This document shows positions 58,139-64,000 of a DNA stretch of 64,000 nt, piece by piece. The DNA is from Sinorhizobium chiapasense (lineage in GTDB: Bacteria > Pseudomonadota > Alphaproteobacteria > Rhizobiales > Rhizobiaceae): the NCBI RefSeq assembly GCF_036488675.1, contig NZ_CP133148.1, positions 434,001-498,000 on the forward strand. Direction: 5' to 3'. Position numbers and translations under genes: made by a program. The notes below the pieces were generated by a model that worked only from the letters and a program-made list of their open reading frames with translations, was not told the DNA's origin and ran no database searches. Each line of letters opens with the position of its first letter. Within the stretch, counting starts at the first letter, position 1.

Positions 58139-59143
58139 ATGTTCCGATTTCTTCTGGGGCGCTTGGCAGTGCTGATCCCGACATTCATCGGGGTCTCCAT
58201 CATCGCCTTCTCCTTCATCCGCCTGCTTCCGGGCGACCCCGTGGCGTTGCTTTCCGGCGAACGGGTGATGTCGCCGGAGCGGCACGCTGAAATTTCTCAC
58301 CAATTGGGCTTCGACCGTCCCATCGTCGTGCAGTATCTGGATTACCTCTGGGGTATTCTCCATGGGGATTTCGGCACCTCGATCGTTACCAAGAAGCCAG
58401 TGATCGATCAGTTCCTGGAACTCTTCCCGGCGACAGTCGAACTCTCGCTGTGCGCGATCATTTTCGCCGTTGTCGTCGGCATTCCGGCGGGCGTTATTGC
58501 GGCGATCAAACGCGGTTCCATATTCGACCAGATCATCATGGGGACGGCGCTCGTCGGCTTCTCGATGCCGATTTTCTGGTGGGGCTTGCTCTTGATCATC
58601 GTCGTCTCCGGCATGTTGCAGTGGACGCCGGTGTCCGGACGGATCTCGCTGATGTTCTTCTTTCCGTCGGTCACCGGCTTCATGCTGATCGATTCTCTGT
58701 TGTCGGGGCAGGAGGGTGCCTTCCAGTCCGCCTTCAACCATCTCGTTCTGCCGACGATCGTCCTCGGCACCATTCCGCTTGCCGTCATCGCGCGGCAAAC
58801 CCGTTCGGCGATGCTCGAGGTTCTTTCCGAGGACTATGTGCGGACGGCCCGTGCCAAGGGGCTTCCCACGTTCCGCGTCGTGGGCATCCATGCCCTGCGC
58901 AACGCAATGATTCCGGTCGTGACCACGATCGGTCTCCAGATTGGCGTGATGCTGGCCGGCGCCATCCTGACGGAGACGATCTTCTCCTGGCCGGGCATCG
59001 GCAAGTGGATGGTCGATTCGGTTTTCCGCCGCGACTATGCCGTCATCCAGGGCGGGCTCCTGATCATCGCCGCCGTCATCATGCTCGTGAACCTCGCCGT
59101 CGACCTGATGTACGGCCTCATCAACCCTCGTATCCGGCATTGA
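58139..59143 (+). CDS. dppB: Dipeptide ABC transporter permease (DppB)
   Basis: 334 residues from ATG 58139. N-terminal TM (FLLGRLAVLIPTFIGVSIIAF) and a BPD_transp_1 domain with the EAA-type loop (VLSEDYVRTARAKGLP) that docks the ATPase. Six TM segments expected. Second gene of the dpp operon. Confidence 0.92.
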   Translation: MFRFLLGRLAVLIPTFIGVSIIAFSFIRLLPGDPVALLSGERVMSPERHAEISHQLGFDRPIVVQYLDYLWGILHGDFGTSIVTKKPVIDQFLELFPATVELSLCAIIFAVVVGIPAGVIAAIKRGSIFDQIIMGTALVGFSMPIFWWGLLLIIVVSGMLQWTPVSGRISLMFFFPSVTGFMLIDSLLSGQEGAFQSAFNHLVLPTIVLGTIPLAVIARQTRSAMLEVLSEDYVRTARAKGLPTFRVVGIHALRNAMIPVVTTIGLQIGVMLAGAILTETIFSWPGIGKWMVDSVFRRDYAVIQGGLLIIAAVIMLVNLAVDLMYGLINPRIRH

Positions 59144-59153
59144 GGAGGGCGAT

Positions 59154-60062
59154 ATGACTGAAGTTACTGCAACAAGCCCCATATCGACCGATCCGTCCCG
59201 CCGGGCGAGGCTTGCCGAGTTCTGGTACTATTTTTCGGAGAACCGCGGCGCCGTCATCGGTCTGTTCTTCTTCCTTTTTCTGGTGGTGCTCGCCATATGC
59301 GCCCCGCTCGTAGCGCCGCATGATCCGACCATCCAGTTCCGCGAGGCGGTTCTGCTTCCGCCCTTCTGGCAGGAAGGTGGTCGCGCGGCCTTCCTCCTCG
59401 GAACCGACGCCGTCGGCCGCGATATGCTCTCGCGCCTCATCTATGGCACGCGCTTTTCGCTGTTCGTCGGCGTTATCGTGACCACATTGTCGCTGATCGG
59501 CGGCATCCTCATCGGCGTCATCGCCGGCTATTTCCGCGGATGGGTCGATACTGTCATCATGCGGATCATGGATATCATCCTGGCGTTTCCGTCGCTGCTG
59601 CTGGCGCTGGTTCTGGTCGCCGTGCTCGGTCCCGGTCTCACGAATGCGATGATCGCGATCGCGCTGGTGTTCCAGCCGCATTTCGTTCGGCTGACCCGGG
59701 CAGCCGTGATGACGGAGAAGACCAGGGACTACGTCGTGGCGGCAAAGGTCGCCGGCGCGGGCCACCTGAGGCTGATGTTCAAGACCATCCTGCCGAACTG
59801 CATGGCGCCGCTCATCGTTCAGGCGACGCTCTCCTTTTCGAGTGCGATCCTCGACGCGGCGGCACTCGGCTTTCTCGGCATGGGTGCGCAGCCGCCGACG
59901 CCGGAATGGGGAACGATGCTTGCGGAAGCTCGCGAATTCATTCTGCGTGCTTGGTGGGTTGTGACGCTCCCCGGCCTTGCGATTCTCGCGACTGTTCTCG
60001 CAATCAATCTCATGGGCGATGGTCTGCGTGATGCTCTCGACCCCAAGCTGAAGAGGTCCTGA
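59154..60062 (+). CDS. dppC: Dipeptide ABC transporter permease (DppC)
   Basis: 302 residues. N-terminal cytoplasmic tail, TM1 (VIGLFFFLFLVVLAICAPLV), the extracytoplasmic DPTIQFREAVLLPPFW loop, and the EAA loop (TRDYVVAAKVAGAG). Partner of DppB. Ten nucleotides after dppB. Confidence 0.92.
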   Translation: MTEVTATSPISTDPSRRARLAEFWYYFSENRGAVIGLFFFLFLVVLAICAPLVAPHDPTIQFREAVLLPPFWQEGGRAAFLLGTDAVGRDMLSRLIYGTRFSLFVGVIVTTLSLIGGILIGVIAGYFRGWVDTVIMRIMDIILAFPSLLLALVLVAVLGPGLTNAMIAIALVFQPHFVRLTRAAVMTEKTRDYVVAAKVAGAGHLRLMFKTILPNCMAPLIVQATLSFSSAILDAAALGFLGMGAQPPTPEWGTMLAEAREFILRAWWVVTLPGLAILATVLAINLMGDGLRDALDPKLKRS

Positions 60063-60063
60063 C

Positions 60064-60918
60064 ATGGCGCTCCTCGAAATTGAAAATCTCGTCGTTGAAT
60101 TTCAGACATCCTCCGGACCGTTCCGGGCGGTCGACGGCGTTTCGCTCAAGGTTCATGAGGGCGAGGTCCTGGCGATCGTCGGGGAATCGGGCTCGGGCAA
60201 ATCCGTGTCGATGCTTGCTGCGATGGGGCTTCTGCCCTGGACCGCGAAGGTGACGGCGGACAAGCTTGCCTTCAATGGACGGAACCTTCTGAAAATGTCC
60301 GCGACCGACCGTCGAAAGATCATCGGCAAGGACATCGCCATGATCTTCCAGGAGCCGATCGCCAGCCTCAATCCGTGCTTCACGGTCGGCTTCCAGATTG
60401 AGGAAGTACTGCGCATCCACATGGGCCTCGACCGCAAGGCGCGGCGCAAGCGCGCGATCGAACTCTTCGAGGCCGTCGGTATTCCCGATCCGGCCGAGCG
60501 TCTCGGCCATTATCCGCATCAGATGTCGGGCGGGCAGTGCCAGCGCGTCATGATAGCCATCGCCCTTGCCTGCAACCCGAAGCTGCTCATTGCAGATGAG
60601 CCGACGACCGCGCTGGACGTGACGATCCAGAAGCAGATCCTCGATCTTCTGATGAGACTGCAGCAGGAATACCGCATGGGCCTCATCATGATCACCCACA
60701 ACATGGGCGTGGTGGCGGAAACGGCCGATCGCGTCGTGGTTCAATACAAGGGCCGCAAGATCGAGGAGGCGGATGTGCTGTCGCTGTTCGAATCGCCGAA
60801 GAGCAACTACACGCGCGCGCTTCTTGCTGCCCTGCCGGAGAACGCGACGGGAGACCGCCTGCCGACGATCTCCGAACTTTTCAACGACCAGCAGATGCTG
60901 GAGGGAGCCACTCGATGA
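60064..60918 (+). CDS. dppD: Dipeptide ABC transporter ATPase (DppD)
   Basis: 284 residues. Walker [10 protein letters not shown]-loop [10 protein letters not shown], signature MSGGQCQRV (Cys in place of the usual Arg/Gln), Walker [13 protein letters not shown], and the oligopeptide-transporter C-terminal domain. Hydrolyses ATP with DppF to power import. Overlaps dppF by 4 nt. Confidence 0.92.
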   Translation: MALLEIENLVVEFQTSSGPFRAVDGVSLKVHEGEVLAIVGESGSGKSVSMLAAMGLLPWTAKVTADKLAFNGRNLLKMSATDRRKIIGKDIAMIFQEPIASLNPCFTVGFQIEEVLRIHMGLDRKARRKRAIELFEAVGIPDPAERLGHYPHQMSGGQCQRVMIAIALACNPKLLIADEPTTALDVTIQKQILDLLMRLQQEYRMGLIMITHNMGVVAETADRVVVQYKGRKIEEADVLSLFESPKSNYTRALLAALPENATGDRLPTISELFNDQQMLEGATR

Positions 60919-61739
60919 CTCACGTTCTCGAAGCCCGCAACCTGGTGCGCGACTACCACATTCCCGGCAACCTGCTCCGCAAGGCGCGTACCGTTCATGC
61001 GCTGAAAGGCGTAAGCTTCACCGTGGATGAGGGAAAGACGCTCGCGATCGTTGGCGAAAGCGGCTGCGGCAAGTCGACGCTTGGCCGCATCATCACGCTG
61101 ATCGACCCCGCCACATCGGGCGAGTTGCTGATCGGCGGAAAGAAGGTCGACATCGCGAAGGACGGCCTGACGTCGGAAATGCGCCGTAAGGTGCAGATCG
61201 TTTTCCAGAATCCATATGGTTCGCTCAACCCTCGGCAGAAGATCGGCGACATCCTGGCGGAGCCGCTGGTCATCAACACCAAGGCGCCGGCCGACGAGCG
61301 GCGTGACCGCGCCATGACGATGCTGAAAAAGGTGGGGCTCGACGAGAAGCACTTCAATCGCTACCCGCACATGTTCTCGGGCGGCCAGCGTCAACGCATC
61401 GCCATTGCGCGCGCCTTGATGCTCAATCCCAGTCTCCTCGTGTTGGATGAGCCCGTCTCCGCGCTTGATCTTTCGGTTCAGGCACAGGTCCTCAACCTGC
61501 TCGCGGACCTGCAGGACGAGTTCCACCTGACCTATGTCTTCATCAGCCATGATCTCTCGGTGGTACGCTACATCGCCGACGACGTGATGGTGATGTATTA
61601 CGGCGAGGCGGTGGAATACGGCAGCCGTGACGAGGTCTTTGCGGATCCCAAGCACACCTATACCAAGACCCTGTTTGCCGCCACGCCGCGCGCAGACGTT
61701 GCCAGCATCAAGGCGCGCCTCGCACGGAAAGCCGCTTGA
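60915..61739 (+). CDS. dppF: Dipeptide ABC transporter ATPase (DppF)
   Basis: 274 residues. Walker A GESGCGKST, Q-loop FQNPYGSLNPRQ, signature FSGGQRQRI, Walker B LLVLDEPVSALD, H-loop VFISHDLSV. Second ATPase of the transporter; last gene of the operon, followed by a RIME repeat that could act as terminator or processing site. Confidence 0.92.
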   Translation: MTHVLEARNLVRDYHIPGNLLRKARTVHALKGVSFTVDEGKTLAIVGESGCGKSTLGRIITLIDPATSGELLIGGKKVDIAKDGLTSEMRRKVQIVFQNPYGSLNPRQKIGDILAEPLVINTKAPADERRDRAMTMLKKVGLDEKHFNRYPHMFSGGQRQRIAIARALMLNPSLLVLDEPVSALDLSVQAQVLNLLADLQDEFHLTYVFISHDLSVVRYIADDVMVMYYGEAVEYGSRDEVFADPKHTYTKTLFAATPRADVASIKARLARKAA

Positions 61740-61758
61740 GATATCCTGCCCTGTCACC

Positions 61759-61863
61759 TGCAGCGCCGCGCGTCTTATCAGGCGCGCAAAGAACGCCGTG
61801 GCACTTTGAATCACTGCATGTTTTCATCCTTAAATCGGGTACGATTTAAGGAAACATGCAGTA
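61759..61863. repeat. RIME-type intergenic mosaic repeat, copy 1
   Basis: About 105 nt made of two palindromic arms: GCGCCGCGCGTCTTATCAGG with its inverted part, and TCCTTAAATCGGGTACGATT with AAGG, ending CATGCAGTA. It matches copies at 62485 and 62588 along its whole length. Recognised from memory as the rhizobial RIME family. Confidence 0.75.
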
Positions 61864-62045
61864 GCGCAGGGTCCAACGGGCGTTCAGGTCCGAGCTTTCC
61901 GATCGGACGGGACGGAGCGGCTCCTTGGCCTTGATTTCCCTTTGGTGTAGAGCTTCTCCGCCGCTAACACCACTCGCCTTCCGGCGGCGGGCGGACGCCA
62001 CCAGCCGGACGGAAGTGGTCCGGCCCAAACTTCAGGATGACAACA

Positions 62046-62390
62046 ATGGAAATCAAGCGCTTTGAAACCGGCCCGCGGATGAGCCAGGCCGTGGTCTATA
62101 ACAACACGGTTTACCTGGCCGGTCAGGTTGGCAACGCCGGTGACGACGTCGTCACCCAGACGAAGCAGGCGCTCGCGGAAGTCGATCGTCTTCTCGCCCT
62201 CGCAGGCACGGATAAGACGCGCATCCTGTCGGCAACGATCTGGCTCGCGGACATGGCCGACTTCGCCAAGATGAATTCCGTTTGGGATGCCTGGGCGCCG
62301 CAGGGCCACACGCCCGCACGTGCGACTGGTGAAGCCAAGCTCGCAACGCCGGAATACCTCGTCGAAGTCATTGTCACCGCTGCCGCGTAA
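62046..62390 (+). CDS. ridA: RidA/YjgF family protein
   Basis: 114 residues from ATG 62046 (AGGA 8 nt upstream; ATG 62037 lacks spacing). Single RidA domain: SQAVVYNNTVYLAGQVG, ILSATIWLADMADFAKMNSVWDAW and PARATGEAKLATPEYLVEVIVTA with the conserved Arg. Family members hydrolyse reactive enamine/imine intermediates or similar; this subclade's substrate is not clear. Flanked by RIME repeats. Confidence 0.85.
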   Translation: MEIKRFETGPRMSQAVVYNNTVYLAGQVGNAGDDVVTQTKQALAEVDRLLALAGTDKTRILSATIWLADMADFAKMNSVWDAWAPQGHTPARATGEAKLATPEYLVEVIVTAAA

Positions 62391-62484
62391 GCCTTTCCTC
62401 TTTTGAGCTTTGGCTGAATCGAAGCGCGCCGTCGTGCCCTGTGCACGGCGGCGTTTTTTCTTCGACCTCGAGCACCTTCCCCTG

Positions 62485-62587
62485 TACAGCGCCGCGAGTC
62501 CTGTCAGACTCGCAAAAGACGCTGCAGCACTTTGAATTCCTGTATGTTTTTATCCTTGAAGCGGCTGCAATTTAAGGAACCATGCAC
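62485..62587. repeat. RIME-type repeat, copy 2
   Basis: Same two-palindrome structure as copy 1 with more mismatches (GCGCCGCGAGTCCTGTCAGA, TCCTTGAAGCGGCTGCAATT). Abuts copy 3 directly in tandem. Confidence 0.75.
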
Positions 62588-62693
62588 TACAGCGCCGCGC
62601 GTCTTGTCAGACGCGCAAAGGTCGCTGTAGCACTTTGAAGTGCTGCGTGTTTTTGTCCTTAAATCGTCTACGATCTAAGGAAACATGCAGTAG
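62588..62693. repeat. RIME-type repeat, copy 3
   Basis: TACAGCGCCGCGCGTCTTGT at the left, TCCTTAAATCGTCTACGATC near the right, ending CATGCAGTAG. Immediately after copy 2 in the same orientation. Confidence 0.75.
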
Positions 62694-62749
62694 GAACCAA
62701 GCACTCGCTCGGGCGTTTATCGGTCGTTCCGCAATGGAAGGAATGACCA

Positions 62750-62920
62750 ATGCTCTACTGGCTGCCACGCCTTTTCGTGTTGGTGCTAGCCGGGATCGTG
62801 ATCGGTTTCGGCCTCATCCCTCAGACAACGGATGAAGTCGCGCGCACGCTGCTGATAATCGTTCTGGGATTGGGCCTGCTCTCCCTGACGCTCCACATAT
62901 TTCCACCCGGACAACATTGA
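62750..62920 (+). CDS. Small two-TM membrane protein
   Basis: 56 residues. ATG 62750 with GGAAGGAA upstream. Residues 6-24 (PRLFVLVLAGIVIGFGLIP) and 34-51 (TLLIIVLGLGLLSLTLHIF) are TM segments joined by a short acidic loop (QTTDEVAR). No family recognised. Separated by 121 nt from the AI-2E permease gene downstream; a small membrane partner is possible. Confidence 0.65.
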   Translation: MLYWLPRLFVLVLAGIVIGFGLIPQTTDEVARTLLIIVLGLGLLSLTLHIFPPGQH

Positions 62921-63041
62921 GCGACCCCTTGGGTGAAAGGCGGACGCGCGGGTGTGGGGCGAGGGCAGGTTGTTGCGGATTTGCCGTTTGACCGATGGCA
63001 TTGCCGACGTTGCGAAACGGTAGCAGAAAAGAAGGACGCCG

Positions 63042-64000
63042 ATGGAAACAGCGAGGCATACCGCCGAGCGCAAACGGAAGCGCAGTGTGGACAAGGAAAT
63101 CGCCCTGGCCGCATCGCCGACAGGCGCCGTGCGAAAACGCAACGGCATGGAACTGGCGGTCGCGCTAAGCACGGTCGGCCTCTTCACCATCGCCTGTTCA
63201 GCGGCCGTCTATTCCATGGAAGCGATCCTTATGCCGATCACGCTGGCGATTATCGTCGGCATCGTGCTCGGCAGGGCGGCCGACGAATTGGAGAGATTCG
63301 GCCTGCCGCCGATCTTCGGCGGCCTTTTGATGGCGCTTCTCTTCGTGCTCGGGCTATCCTCGCTCGTGAATGCACTTCTTGGCCCTATCACCGAGGTGGC
63401 GCGTGAGGCTCCCCGGCTGGCCGAGGGTGTCATAGAGCGGATATTGCCGTTCATCGAGCGTTTCACCTGGTTGAGAATGGCGCTGGTACGCAACGCCGAT
63501 CAGAACGCACTTGCCGACACCCTCGTGAAGAATGCCGGCCCCTTGCTTGGAGCCGTTGCAGCAGGCCTGACGCCGGCACTTGTCCAGACACTTATTTTTC
63601 TGGCGGCCCTTGTGCTTTTTCTGCTCGGCCGCCTTCAACTGCGCAGCACGATCATCCTTGCCTTTGCGGCAAGGGAGCATCGTTTGAACGCGATCCGGAT
63701 CATGAACGCGACCGAGGATGCGCTCGCTCGGTATTTTTCGACGGCGAGCCTCATCTATCTGGCGCTGGGCGTGATGACGATGGTGATCGCGCTTGCCGGC
63801 GGATTGACCATGGCACCGTTGTGGGGGTTGTTTGCCTTCGTATCGAGTTTCATTCCCTATCTTGGCGTGACCTTCATGACGCTGTCCCTGCTCGTCGGCG
63901 GATTGATGACGCACAATGCGCTGCTTCTGGGGATTGCGCCTGCCGTCGCCTTCTTCCTTGTACACCTGGTCATGGAAAATCTCGTCGTTCCGGCGATCCT
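63042..64000 (+). CDS. AI-2E family transporter/permease, 3' end beyond the window
   Basis: 319 codons visible, open to the window edge. ATG 63042 has GAAGGA 6-7 nt upstream. A basic 45-residue N-terminal tail, then the family's hydrophobic helices: GLFTIACSAAVYSMEAILMP, ILMPITLAIIVGIVLG, PIFGGLLMALLFVLGLS, later LWGLFAFVSSFIPYLGVTF and VHLVMENLVVPAIL, the last being the conserved end of the core. Members (TqsA, PerM) move small solutes such as autoinducer or Na+. Confidence 0.85.
   Translation, partial: METARHTAERKRKRSVDKEIALAASPTGAVRKRNGMELAVALSTVGLFTIACSAAVYSMEAILMPITLAIIVGIVLGRAADELERFGLPPIFGGLLMALLFVLGLSSLVNALLGPITEVAREAPRLAEGVIERILPFIERFTWLRMALVRNADQNALADTLVKNAGPLLGAVAAGLTPALVQTLIFLAALVLFLLGRLQLRSTIILAFAAREHRLNAIRIMNATEDALARYFSTASLIYLALGVMTMVIALAGGLTMAPLWGLFAFVSSFIPYLGVTFMTLSLLVGGLMTHNALLLGIAPAVAFFLVHLVMENLVVPAI

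Noticed and set aside
56530..58218. 562-codon minus-strand open frame opposite dppA
   Set aside because: Shadow of dppA caused by strong codon bias; His/Arg/Leu/Val-rich composition, no ribosome site, no domain.
57899..59182. 427-codon minus-strand open frame opposite dppB
   Set aside because: Composition dominated by Asp/Arg/His/Glu repeats typical of antisense frames; dppB on the other strand is clear.

Overview
The window reads as a Sinorhizobium/Ensifer-type alphaproteobacterium (Rhizobiales). Support comes from GC-rich coding sequence, three copies of a mosaic palindromic repeat that I recognise as the rhizobial RIME element near 61.8-62.7 kb, and a core gene block (mmsA, iron-binding protein, rirA, dpp peptide transporter, ridA) whose order, from memory, matches the S. 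meliloti chromosome.

The window divides at a tRNA-His 3' fragment at 45960-46017. To its right lies ordinary chromosome: an RTX-repeat protein, LysR/mmsA, a DUF898 membrane protein with an M48 protease, an iron SBP divergent from rirA with an Irr-type (ICE) palindrome between them, a receiver/LuxR pair, the dppABCDF-like operon, ridA, and an AI-2E family permease that runs off the end. To its left lies an integrated accessory element. Its tyrosine recombinase sits beside the tRNA fragment, and three copies of a 12-bp direct repeat lie between them. Geometry requires the intact tRNA-His at the far left of the element. I see no intact copy in the window, so the element probably extends beyond base 1 (more than 46 kb).

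The element has two parts. Positions about 28.4-45.7 kb form a plasmid-like backbone: many small, tightly coupled unknown genes on the minus strand, a PcfJ-domain protein, an AbiEii-type nucleotidyltransferase with an upstream partner gene, an array of TTCTACATGTAGAA palindromes, a Rep_3-like initiator, and a translationally coupled operon of a soluble FtsH-like AAA+ metalloprotease, a metallophosphoesterase and three unknown proteins. Positions 1-26.5 kb are metabolic and regulatory cargo, bounded on the right by an intact IS481-family element at the end of a globin-coupled chemoreceptor.

The cargo includes an aromatic-type catabolic operon read leftwards from 13.6 kb. It encodes a molybdenum enzyme of the pyrogallol transhydroxylase/resorcinol hydroxylase type (large and small subunits), a TetR regulator, an acyl-CoA synthetase, two VOC proteins, a fumarylacetoacetate-hydrolase-family protein and possibly a FadL-type porin. 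The large subunit carries an extra N-terminal SCP2-like domain. Next comes a TriABC-like efflux operon (two membrane-fusion lipoproteins, an RND pump and a lipoprotein hydrolase) with a divergent TetR. A small membrane operon resembling a Pycsar-type TM effector follows, then two paralogous TetR regulators and an azoreductase.

The most distinctive signal is a shared promoter design. Four promoters, at about 13.65, 22.33, 22.56 and 24.03 kb, carry two 14-bp YGAC-N6-GTCR boxes spaced exactly 17 bp and laid over the -35 and -10 elements. This links the molybdoenzyme operon, the membrane operon, both paralogous TetR genes and the azoreductase into one predicted regulon.
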